Part shown: piece after piece, positions 53,301 to 64,000 of the stretch | How positions within the stretch are numbered: the first letter of the stretch is position 1 | Layout: each line of letters starts with the position of its first letter | Origin: Trichoplax adhaerens | Taxonomy: Eukaryota; Placozoa; Uniplacotomia; Trichoplacea; Trichoplacidae | Assembly: GCF_000150275.1 (NCBI RefSeq) | Contig: NW_002060952.1 | Coordinates: 972,362 to 1,036,361 of the forward strand | Direction: 5' to 3' | DNA length: 64,000 bases | Position numbers and translations under genes: made by a program | Notes under the pieces: model-generated | Seen by the model: only the letters and a program-made list of their open reading frames with translations | Told to the model about the DNA's origin: nothing | Databases searched by the model: none

Positions 53301-54410
53301 TTGTAAGATCGCGAATATTGATTTTACATGTCGGAATTCATCTATTTAAAATAGAGAAAGAAGTTTTTACTCTTAATTTAGCAAAGAAATTTTTCTAATT
53401 CTAAAATAATACCAGGATGAGCCTTGCTTAACTTATTTGTACTTATACAAAACTATGGATTATAATATACTCGCGTAATATAGCTTCAATAACATTTCTC
53501 CTTCAGAATTTGATCTCATTTCATGAAAGGTAAGGATTATGCTTTCAGTATGATATATATAAAAATAAAGACCGCAAGAAGTTTGTCCGTCAATTTTGCT
53601 CTAACTAATTTGAACTTCAGATTTATTGATAGTCCGCGACCCCCATTTTCTCTTCGTCGTATGCTTCACTCGAAAAGTAAATTTGGGGACTATAGGATGA
53701 ACATGATATTCCAGTGGTTTTCAAACAATATTTTATTCATGAAATTAAACCTCGTTCAAAAAGTTTTTCTTTCATCTCTTGCTAGCAGAAAGCTGAAATA
53801 GCAGTAGAGATTTTGAGCACGATCATCCTCAATACTGATCTTAATATATTGAGCTGATATCGTGATATAATTCGCTTGTTCATTTTTCTATTCAACTCAT
53901 TACATTTAATTTAATTTAAGATAGAAGATGTGCATTATAATTAAAATTTAGGGTCGGTAAAATATGCGTATATATTGCAGTATGAAAGATTACAATCGAT
54001 CAATTTCTTGAAGAGAAGTTGAATTTTAAATCAAAGAAAAAATTTCAAGAATAATTTCACCTTCCAGCTACGCTTCTATCATGTAGACACAGAAATTAAT
54101 TGTTAATTATCCTACCTGACAAAAATCGTTTAATAGATGGCCACAAACCAGAATCAGGTGTAGTGCCTGCTACTCGCTTTCCACCTTCTCGAGCTTCTAT
54201 CGATGTTATTTGATCATTATCGTCAAAATTGTCAACCTTAGTTTTCAATTCAGTATGTCCTTGTGCTGTATCTAATCGACCAGACGATGATGATGATAAT
54301 CGATGTCCATTATCATCGTCTTCCCAAGCCTTTCGAGAACTAGCACTCAAAATAGAGTTTGATCGTCGTTGGTGAGCAGGAAGTAACTCAGAGCTACTAT
54401 GAGTGGACAT
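44348..54410 (-). CDS. Polycystin-2-like (TRPP) cation channel (20 exons, 777 aa)
   Basis: Exons: 54410-54116, 50359-50246, 49625-49572, 49268-49189, 48936-48782, 48346-48248, 48140-48002, 47878-47790, 47449-47287, 47180-47115, 46908-46846, 46724-46614, 46447-46388, 46231-46110, 45965-45845, 45618-45520, 45365-45232, 45042-44925, 44797-44667, 44468-44348. All phases join. The parts are a Ser-rich acidic N-terminus; helix S1 ([13 protein letters not shown]); the polycystin/TOP domain with the conserved Cys pair (NDSC and HNC) and IEFPATGG; S2-S4 ([10 protein letters not shown]); a pore with LGD, the polycystin-2 selectivity filter (about residues 545-547); S6 with [14 protein letters not shown]; an EF-hand loop ([12 protein letters not shown], about 671-682); and a C-terminal coiled coil ([12 protein letters not shown]). 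Polycystin-2 forms tetrameric, calcium-permeable channels in cilia and ER. Human PKD2 is 968 aa; this protein has a shorter N-terminus and tail. The last exon could instead splice on after QNR. Confidence 0.94.
50360..54115. other. Large intron 1 of the polycystin gene
   Basis: A 3.75-kb intron, far longer than the others (mostly 100-800 bp), as is common for first introns. A 92-codon plus frame at 53523-53801 has no family resemblance and no partner exons. I see no repeat array or transposon ends. Confidence 0.45.
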
Positions 54411-57400
54411 AATTGATACCGAATAACAGCTTTCAGAGAGATTAAAACTGCCGTGAAAATATTAATTGAAGGAAAAGATTGCAATCAGAACAACAAAATG
54501 AAGTAAAAGTATTCGTATGTTATACTATTTCAGAAAAAAAGCATTACCTTAAGATTAAGGTAGTGTGATATACTTCTTTATATCTTTGGACTAGATTTAA
54601 TGAAAAAATGAATTGAATATTTAAAGATTAGAATAGCACAGATGTGAATAACTTATATTTAATTCTACAAATCTTAATATCCGTAATCGTATAACCTTGA
54701 ATTTGTAGAAAGTAAAAATCTACAATTTCGAAATTTTCTTATTTAATAGTGAGTAGATCTTAACTGTTTAGGCTGCAATTTTATCCTGCCCTATTACTGG
54801 AAATAGAATCTATTATGAAGAATATTGAGTTTAGGCTTTGGATATCTATAGGAATATACTCAATATTTAATCGATTTATTAATTTAATATGAAATCTTAT
54901 TTGTGATATATTGCTTATTACCGTCATCAACATTATTTCCAGCGATGATTATATCAAGACTTACAATTAATACACATAGCCCATATAATTCATTATGCTG
55001 ATTATTTTTAGAAAAATATCGTAAATAAGTTTACATTTGTTAGTGTACTTGTTAAGGTTAATTTATTAATTATTTAATTGAGAATTAACCAGCATAATAC
55101 ATTCCAGCTATCGGTAAGTAAACCAATAAAATAAAACACCATTGATCAAATAGAAAATAGTTATTTCAATTCATAAGACTTCCTAAAGGAATAGTAATTC
55201 AATTTGTTACATTGTCATCGAATATCGCTCACAGGCTCTTGTAATTTATCGGTCAAATAGAATAGTTTTTATTGTAATAAGAATAAGAGAATTCTAAAAG
55301 TATTAATAATTAAGTATGATATGCTCAGATAAAACTTTGTTTCTTTAGAGGCTGATGATCCTTTTAGGCTGTGCTTCGAAACTGTGTTTATTTGCTGCAT
55401 TTAAGCAAGATTTACTTAGATTCATAATGATACTGGTAGTGATAATTGCGATTACAGTAAACTTGATCAGTTTCATGATGGAGCAGCTAAGATTTTAAAA
55501 TAATACCTTAGATTATCCGTTCTGTAGCAGCTGAAATATCTATCCATGATACAACAGCCTGTGTGATTTTAAAGTATCGAAATTGAACTTTGCCTAGTGT
55601 ATACAATTAATGTAAGGTAATCTACGAATACATTTTTGTTAGTCTAGACAATGCTTATCTATTGGCCTAATTATTTTTATTTAGAATACCATAATTCTCG
55701 AATTTTCTAACTTATCCTAAATTATTAATGGATAATATTTGGTTATATGGATGCAAGTCTATATGATACAGTGAAACTAATTTGATCTAATACATTTTAA
55801 TTTAATAAGATTATTATCCGGTATACGACTTGTTTTGATTTTCAATTAGTAGTTTACTACATCAGCAGCATAATATTAACGAGATACGATTAATGGATAC
55901 ATTTTCATGACTATCTTCCAATCCAGTCAATGAAATAAACTTTGACTTGCTAGCAAGGAGTAAATCCAATATTTCGAGTTCTATGCAGGTTGGAATGGCA
56001 CGTCTATACAGTATTCGTGTTGCAAATTAAATTCGCCTAGTAATTTTTGCATTATAAAGTTACGAAAATAACTAGGCCGAAGCCGCATTTAGATAGGACT
56101 GATAGTAGGCAAGATTTCCTCAGTTTTAATTCTGTTTCATAGTATTAGTACAATTTATCCAAACTATCATAGATATTGATCGGCTTTAGGGATATAGGTC
56201 TATTTTCATGCAGTAAAATTATTTCGGCACAATGGGTGATAATCTAACCTAACCTAACTATAATACAGATTTGAAAGTTCATTTAGCTACTTTGACGGCG
56301 AGCAAATTTTCGGCTACTGCTGTAGTTTAACAACGCCACCGTACATTGATAACCTTATAGCAAATGACATGTAATATTGGCGTATAGTATTGTAATTGAA
56401 ATAATTATTCAAATTGCGGCATGCAATTGCAATCACATCGCCAAGAGAAGATCTCAGCAGCTTTACATTGAATTATTTAAAGCCTCCAATGCTACTGGGT
56501 AAAATAGCCTTATCAAACCATTACCTCATCATGTCCTAATGCTATTGCGGATGATTATACTATGGTTTATCTTTTCTGTTGGACAAATTTTACATCAGTT
56601 CGCGTGATAATTTACTTGAAATAATCTTTATCAGTGTCAATTTGACTATTATTTCGGAGTTCTTTCCATCAGCATTGCCATCATAACATTACTAACATTG
56701 TCTTGGAACAGTAATCCATTATTAATCATCACGTTAAGCTACTTTTTTGACACCATAACAGTAACTAGATGGAAGTAGTGCTCCAGATTTTAAAAAAGGA
56801 AGAGAACTGCGTATTTACAGTTCGGGGTACACAAATACCCTCAGTGAAACTAACAAACGAAATTGATTATGGAGCCTCTTCAAATGCGACATGCAAATTG
56901 CATAACAAACCATAAATTTTAATACCTTTCTTTACTACTTGATACGTTTATTCATACAACTATGCTAAGAAACATCGATGACTGGCCAAGTCTACCAGAT
57001 TACATCAGATACTATTTATAAGGTGCTAGATATAATCGTGCATCGTTAAAGTACGATAGTCCTATTGTGAGACCAGTGATTTAACAAATGACAAGAAAAT
57101 GCCTTACTAATAATAACCAGTTTGTACGAAATTTTGTAAATATGAAATTTAAATAGTTAATAGTTACAACGAAATCATAAAACATTGTCCCAATTACCAT
57201 CGAATGCATGCTATCCAGCATGATTTAATATAACACTTTCAATGTCAGCAACATAGTGATGAGTACCGTAGTTTTACTATCATTATACTGTATGGCAACA
57301 TTGGTACATAGTCAAACGTGTGATATTATCCAGCTCGGTGGTAGTTTCTTGCCTTAGTCGTAACATGTGGCATAGATCAAAAAGATTCAACGATAAATAA

Positions 57401-57533
57401 TGGATGGATGGCTAGTTTAACATTTTCATCCTTGCACTGAGTTACAATATATTGTGACTTTACTACCATACGGGTATACTATAGCATTCGAATACTACGA
57501 TTTATCAAGGCTATTCCTGTAGATGAAAAGAAA
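54411..57533. other. Intergenic between the polycystin start and the 3' end of SLC6 gene D
   Basis: The region must contain the polycystin promoter at its left and the 3' end of gene D at its right. No exon, RNA gene or repeat array is recognised on either strand. Confidence 0.4.
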
Positions 57534-60500
57534 TTAAACATTTGATTCAAACTCTGGGCCTTTATCACCATCCTGCTTGCGGTTCAGTGCTTTATCCGTC
57601 ATCGCATCTTCTTTAACTACGACGCCAAATAATTCCTGTGCTACCAGTTCTTCTTCAGTTAGAGGCACGAACAGTAGCTTCTGTAAACGCTTTATCATTC
57701 AAGAACGGATAAAAGTAAGATGAAGGTAAATATTTTATAATAAAGCGCTCTGTCAAGTTCATATTTGCATGAAGCATACCTCCATAAAACTCCCATCAGC
57801 TTTGCATAATTTATAAATTGCCGGTATAACGATACATGCTATGCACATTCCTGCCATCAACCAACCAATAAATTCACCCCACCACGGGTACGGTATAGAT
57901 TTACCGTAAGTTATCGGAGAATAGTAAATAATACTAAATATCAAAACGGCCTGCAAGAAATAATATATAATTTGTTTCTATTGAGGTTGTAATACGATGA
58001 TAAAGATAAATACAGTAATTCTTACGCCAATCATAATAGGAGTCAAAAGAAACCAACAGATCTTCCAGTTTACCCATACACTTTTTTCAGTAATACGAGC
58101 AATATTTCCAATGTATCGGTTAATGCCTATTTCGGTAATTGATAATTGTTACTGCACAGGAGATATCTTTAATAAATGTCTTTAAGAATACCCACCGTAG
58201 ATGTAGCTGATCATAATGATTTCAATAAGGACAGTTATTATTAATCCGGTACCAGCGGAATAAATGTTGAACAAATTGAAAATGTAAAATCCTCCCTAAA
58301 GGTACGAAAATTTACGGAAACTCTATTATGAGTACACAAACATAGGATTCATGGAGTTAATCTATGCAGTAGTACCTTTGTAACGCAAGTAAGACCAATT
58401 AAAAACATTACTATAGATAAACCAGCAATCAGCCATGGTTTACGCTTTGACAATTTCTCGGGCCAGTAATCAGTCAAACCGGTTACAACGGCTTCGACCA
58501 TAGCAAACTGATTGGTATAGAGGCAAAATTAATAACTAGGCGAATATATGCCCATTAATGTATCTAAGCTTAATAGCATTTTGAATGAGTTGATTACGTA
58601 ACTGAACGTCAACGTTTCTATTACCTGACTGTCCAAGCCAAGAGTTATTAACATAAAAAAGAATATTACAGACCAAAAATTAGCACCAGGTAGTGTAGCT
58701 AAGCCGGCTGGGTACACCATAAATACCAGCCCGGGACCTATAAGATTGTTAATAGCGTAAACATGAAGTGTTACATTTATTATTTAATAGACCTAATTAT
58801 AATTTCGACCAATTTTTACTTAACAAAGTTTAAATACCTTGAGTAACTACTTCGGAAATTGGTACTTGTTGTTGCTTTGCCATATATCCGATCATGGAAA
58901 AGATAACAAAGCCACCAAAGAAACTAGTACCACAGTTAATACAACTTATGGTAACAGCATCTCTATCAACAATAATTGATTGCATTTATGAGAATTGGTA
59001 GGGTAAGACGCAGGATATTCGTAGTTTAAAAAGGATAGAACTTCTGTTCAACACTAGTTGAAATGCTTACTCAATACTTTATCGCATACAGTGTCATCTT
59101 ACTAACCTTAGCAGGTTATTATTCCGTTTGTTATAACTTGCGAAGGCAATCAAAGACCCAAATCCAGCACCCAAAGAATAAAAAATTTGTGTACCTGCTT
59201 CTCTCCAAGGCTAATTGGCAACATAGAATTGCATAAAATTAGGTTAACGGAATCTGTAATCCATTGATATGTACTGCATACAGAATCTAAATGATACATT
59301 GCACAACGACATATAATTACATCCACTGATTGCAGCTTCGTAACGTTAACTTGTAAATAGTATCGTATTCCATCACCGGCACCATCAAGAGTAACACCAC
59401 GGATGAAAAGTATAATCAGGACAACGTATGGAAATGTTGCTGTAAAATATACTACCTGCGCAAATCAAGGCAGAATGCAACTTTTAATAGCAAAGAAACT
59501 ATTTTATATAAAAACTTAATATACAGTATATATTTGCTCTATTGCAATCCTGGGAGACAGAAAGTACAGTACTTTATTACTTGTCATGTTGTTTTTATCT
59601 ATATTAAAATCACAATTAATGGTTACACCAACGTAGTTTTTATAATACTCGATAAGTTAAAAATTTTGTACCTTTCCCGTCCACTGTACCCCTTTAAATA
59701 TGCATAAGTAGACAATCACCCATGCGAGTATCAACAATAGTGCCAAGTCCCACTTTACCGGTCCTGCATCATCTGGATGGCTCGTGATGTTTAGAACGCG
59801 ATTACTGATATCAGTTATATTTGAATACGAACAGTTTTGCATGTCAAATGAAAAACGAATAATAACCGCAGTGAGTACATAGATAATGTCCGTAACGTAT
59901 CGAAGCTGCTATATATAATTGTGCATACATATGAACGCTTATAGATATATAACATACTTGAAATACTCAACACTTGGCGACGTTCCTGATAAATTTGCGT
60001 TCGAGCCATTACGAGCCAAGCACGATGGTGTATTCCATGGATTACCGCAGGTCGTCCAAGGAAGCGGTGCAATAAAGCTGGCAAACAAGAAGTATAAGAT
60101 CCATGCTAGGATGACAACGTAGTAGATGGCCACAAAAAACGAAATTAAAATCATCGAGAAACCAGTTCCTAGTTTAAAATAAATAAAATATTCTAATAGC
60201 TTACAATTCAAAAAGAAGTAATTTTACGATATACTCGTATATAGCAGCATTAGCCTGCCTAAGGATCGACGTTCATTCAACTAACGTACAGTTATCTACT
60301 TGATATCACTATTCAGTCAAATTACCGCTTAATAGTGGGCAGATATTTCCAAAAGCAACGGTAGGCCCCTTCATAAAATATTGGCCAATTCCAAATTCTA
60401 GGGCCAGCAAGGGGATTCCACACACAATGAGCGATAACACATAAGGAATCAAAAAAGCGCCTATAGGAAGATAAAGGACATTTCAGCTACAAATAAGTAA

Positions 60501-63500
60501 GAAAGTTCAGTAACTTTACCATAGTACAGTAAACATACAGCATTAGAGCCTAACAATTACTCTATTAACGTCATAATGACAATTCATCAATCTTGTAACT
60601 TTAATAGCATGTGTTAAATTAAACAATTAGCAACTAAGATTAAATTTTTATTTCATTCTTATTAGTGTTATAATAGTTAGCAGATCAGAAATAATATAAT
60701 AAAAGCAATGCGGCATATTATAAAAGCATGGCGTGTATTAAAAACAGCAAACTTTGACAACTTTAGTAACTTTATCAGCCCCTATACATAGCATAATCCA
60801 GTCATATAAGCGGTAACATAAGGACAACACTAGCGATTGATTGATTGGTTAGTTGATCAGCAGAAGCAACGTAGTATATTACTATAATAGTATAGGTAAA
60901 TCTGTCTGAATGTAGCTATTGCATTGCAAAGTTGACACTAAAGCAACCATAACTTTCCAGTAATCCAATTTAATTTATATAAACCTTATCAGTATACGAT
61001 AACATTCGCGATCGGACATGATACGAATTAAAATATATACTGCTTTATCCAGCAAGCACATCGCCACTCCTTTTTTATTTCTCACGGTAAAAATAACATG
61101 CTAAAAGTGAAATACGGCAAAACGATAAGTTTGCAAGCTAATATTATTACTTCTTGATACGGTCAACAGCGTTACTGTTATGACAAATTTCGTATTGTTA
61201 ACGCTTTGTTGACAGCATTGTACTAGTTTCAATAGTTTTAAGAATAATTTCAATATACGCGTCTATATGTCACTATATACAATGTATTAATAATGAAAAC
61301 AGTCACGTGAATAAAGTGGACAGAAAGCAATAGACATTTTCGATTGATATTGTAATTTGAGTAAGAAAAATAAAGGCTGTAAAAGTAACTAGAAATTTGT
61401 ACTGAAAGGATAGTATATTAAGTGTATGATATAGGCGTTATTACATCTTTTGGAATTGCCTGATTCCATATGCTATATATGAATACAGGTCTAAATAATA
61501 ATAACGCCAATTCTGCTGTGCGTATACGATTTGAAGAAGATATCAAGGCGGAACTTTGTATAGTACTGTAACGGGTACACCATTCAGAAATTGCTCTCAA
61601 ATTACAGTCTTAGCAATCTTCCTTCATGGAACGCTAGCAGCTAAGAAAGGAAATCTTTCTAACTATTTAATATAAAACAGTACCGCATCGCTATTAATTC
61701 AGCGATTTTATTGCTCACTCGTTGTCGCCTTGACTATTGTGCAATTTATTGTTTACTGTAACTAAAGACGGGGAATTTTTCAAGGCTCAAACAATTATTA
61801 AGGGTAATTAATTAATTATTAGCTCAACAGCAGGATTCTGTGTGCGTATAGCAATGATTAAATAATTAATACCCGATAAAAGAATGGATAAAAGTTGAAA
61901 TTTCGGGTTGCCAACTCGTTATTTCTTGCAATAAAATATCCTATCCTCTAGTACTGTACTGTCTAAGCAAACATAAGATTGTGTGTCTCAAGCTCCATGT
62001 CGAAAGTTGTAGTAAGAAGCTTCTCAATACTAGCAAAAATTGGAAGAACATATTGTCTTTAAATTAATTTCATTAAGATGATGAAACATACGCGTACATG
62101 GCACCTTATGTTTGGGCATTCAATTTAACTTTCAATTATAATTGGTAGTATTACATTAACATTGGCAAAATTTGAATACGAAAGAATTAAATGCAAAATG
62201 CTTAGTGATACTGTCGTAGCACATCTCACAAACTCTGTATTCTTTACTACATTCAATGGATAACTGTGTTCGTTGGGCGACCTCATTGGTGTTGGATACT
62301 AGGCCACATGTAATCCCACTCAGATGTAAAAAAAAACAACGCAATTTTTCGGTCATCATATCGAAACATAGATAGTTACCTGTAACTTACTAGATATTGT
62401 AACGTATTCGTGAGGATTTAAATGTCCAACTTATCCCGACATTATTATCCTATTATTCTATTTTGGTTTGATTAGCATAACTTGTATACGCATGACAATT
62501 AATGCGTATGTGTAAAGAAGTCATCTTTGCTGTTCATTCTATAAAAAATCTGCAGTTTAAGGCAATTGTCAATAAAGTAAGCCAGACAATAGCTATGCTT
62601 GGACAAATGATACCTAGTAGTCCTATGGGTGTACATTGTTCACTATACTAATTACTCTACACCATGTTGGATAAGAAAAAATGATATTATTGCGTGATAT
62701 TGATAATACTGTCCATTTTGCAACTGGAAGATGCAGATAGCAAGGTAGCAACACCATACAGTACTACTAACAAGTGCAACGCCCTACGCATATTTCTCAA
62801 CAAAGCCATACTGTTACTGTTAGGGGGTCTACAATCTTGAAGCGTTGATTCTTCAATCCTTTATACATGGCACATTAGCATGTCAACAGTATTGATGAGA
62901 AGTTAGTGGTAGTCTAATTGGACCCTACAATACAGTGTACTTGTATTGACAATTTCAATCGTTGTGTACATTAAATTAACATTTTATTATTACAGGGGAC
63001 TGTCAAAGTCGCCTTTATGACGAACAGCTACCGATTAAGATCAAGGATACAGATAAAGTTTATAAGCAAAAGTTGCATGCAGGTGATTGGCATTGCTTAA
63101 TGTAGTTGATAGTTTCACTTCATTTTGACGCCATTTCCCCCAAATTAGGCTTAGTAAATCATTTATACTGGTCTACTAAGCCTTTAGGTACACTTGCTTG
63201 TCTTCCAACTTTATTCTTTTCACCAGTATTGAATAAAATCGCTTTTCGTGCACTACTGAAAACATTACTTATACTAATTGATGATCTATATTGGATAATC
63301 TAAAAAGTGAGAAATATCAAGAATCCACGTGTAAACTGCCTATTTCGTGGGACTTATTCCCACATGCAGTGTCAATTATGAATTATAGCCTGTGTAGCAA
63401 GATTTAAAGGGTAGTGGATCAACTCAAAATAATATTTAAATATTATTAGCAAACAATAATAAATAAAGCAAATCTACATGCTACAATACTTTAGGCAGCA

Positions 63501-63947
63501 GTCATGTCCATCAAAACTAGTGTACTGTCGATAGGCATGCGTCTAACCTGGCTGTAGGCCAGGTTGACGTTGTCATGTCATTGACCATCCAAACATTTTC
63601 CTCTCTATCGACTGATGACTAAAGATTAGCGTTCATCAATTGCATTCTCTACTATGTCTTTTGGTGGTATAGTATCAAAAAGACTCTGCCAAACTGTCAA
63701 CTACATGGTAGTGTACCGCTAATGGTCATTTCTTGTGTGTTTTCACTGAATGATAGTTGCAAGTGATATTGCACTTACCGCCACCATACTGGTAACAAAG
63801 ATAAGGAAACCTCCATATATTACCAAATCCAACGGCGAATCCAACGCAGGAAAGAATGAAATCGATTTTTTTACCCCAGCCTTCTCGCTCTACTACTGCC
63901 TCCGAATCAGCAACATCTAAATCTGCTAACAAACAAGTCAATTTCAA
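57534..63947 (-). CDS. SLC6-family Na+/Cl- dependent transporter, gene D (13 exons seen, 5' end probably outside)
   Basis: Exons: 63922(or 63947)-63779, 60460-60326, 60168-59958, 59804-59672, 59455-59321, 59210-59107, 58962-58838, 58737-58625, 58507-58376, 58295-58196, 58126-58026, 57950-57780, 57689-57534. Eleven of the 12 internal splice joints repeat the phase and exon lengths of gene C; only exon 3 (211 vs 214 nt), exon 12 (171 vs 168) and the ends differ. TM1 is [18 protein letters not shown], again with Gly at the monoamine Asp position. TM7 [14 protein letters not shown] keeps the chloride-site Ser. The second extracellular loop has the Cys pair and NGS/NLS sites. A good acceptor at 63923 suggests an upstream exon beyond 64000; an in-frame ATG at 63947 is the alternative start. 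Substrate is probably amino-acid-like. Intron 1 is 3.3 kb versus 149 bp in gene C. Confidence 0.93.
63147..63183. repeat. 10-bp perfect inverted repeat in SLC6 gene D intron 1
   Basis: AGGCTTAGTA (63147-63156) and TACTAAGCCT (63174-63183) form a perfect hairpin with a 17-base loop. No larger terminal repeats or target duplication were seen, so a transposon is not supported. Confidence 0.5.
63545..63565. repeat. GC-rich 8-bp hairpin in SLC6 gene D intron 1
   Basis: AACCTGGC, loop TGTAG, GCCAGGTT. The stem is far richer in G+C than its surroundings and lies about 210 bp downstream of the first exon's donor on the coding strand. Confidence 0.45.
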
Positions 63948-64000
63948 CTATTACCCTATTGGCTAAGTAATCACTGTCAACGTTGGATGCATGCCATATT

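Larger units (their letters stand above)
60461..63778. other. Large intron 1 of SLC6 gene D, with a possible nested plus-strand exon
   Basis: Mostly unrecognised. At 62996-63105, directly after a TATTACAG acceptor-like sequence, a plus frame of 35 codons ([20 protein letters not shown], then [15 protein letters not shown] and a stop) looks protein-like, but no family or partner exon was found. A plus frame at 63106-63303 follows without any known match. Confidence 0.35.

Noticed and set aside
53523-53801. 92-codon plus frame in polycystin intron 1
   Set aside because: No family resemblance, no exon partners and composition like intron sequence.
59815-60211. Several overlapping frames on both strands
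   Set aside because: Shadows or intron read-throughs of SLC6 gene D exon 3; only the frame spliced at 60168 and 59958 fits the family.
32520-64000. Transposon, CRISPR or rRNA elements
   Set aside because: Looked for transposase motifs, terminal repeats and conserved RNA blocks; only short hairpins and simple tandem arrays were seen.

Overview
This window is animal nuclear DNA. The genes are split into many short exons by AT-rich GT-AG introns, mostly 70-800 bp, and the families are metazoan: villin (six gelsolin repeats plus headpiece), a polycystin-2 type TRP channel, two SLC6 Na+/Cl- coupled transporters, and a sigma-like glutathione S-transferase. Small introns, about two-thirds AT and this repertoire fit an early-branching animal. 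A placozoan (Trichoplax/Hoilungia type) is my best guess, by inference only. Most listed open frames are fragments of spliced exons. The gene models here were joined by hand from splice sites, phase and family similarity.

Left half, about 1-32.2 kb: an imperfect tandem duplication of a unit of roughly 16 kb. Each unit carries, on the minus strand, the start of a GST gene with a signal peptide (39-113 and 15950-16024), then a satellite-like repeat of about 200 bp, then a complete plus-strand villin gene. Villin A is 4718-13536 (813 codons) and villin B is 21277-30612 (807 codons). Both have 26 exons with matching phases. The second GST copy is broken by a stop codon. Between the villins lies a mosaic of villin flank, villin 3' flank and villin intron 2 without exons (about 16.69-18.75 kb), which looks like a third unit that was hollowed out. 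Two copies of a small unidentified minus-strand fragment (14102-14170, 18810-18935) mark the same duplications. Villin B intron 2 holds an insert with a long protein-like frame broken by four stops.

Right half, about 32.8-64 kb: three genes, all on the minus strand. In transcription order they are an SLC6 transporter whose 5' end probably lies outside the window (63947-57534), a complete polycystin-2-like channel in 20 exons (54410-44348, 777 aa) and a complete SLC6 transporter in 13 exons (37635-32857, 606 aa). The two transporters share nearly every exon length and phase, so they are paralogs. Both have Gly where monoamine transporters have the substrate-binding Asp, which points to amino-acid-type substrates. 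A decayed extra copy of SLC6 exon 3 sits in intron 3 of the complete gene. The gaps 37.6-43.7, 50.4-54.1 and 54.4-57.5 kb show no gene I can support.

No shared pathway ties these genes together. Villins and polycystins are often linked to microvilli and cilia and the transporters to epithelial or neural uptake, but the neighbourhood looks like chance linkage plus local tandem duplication.
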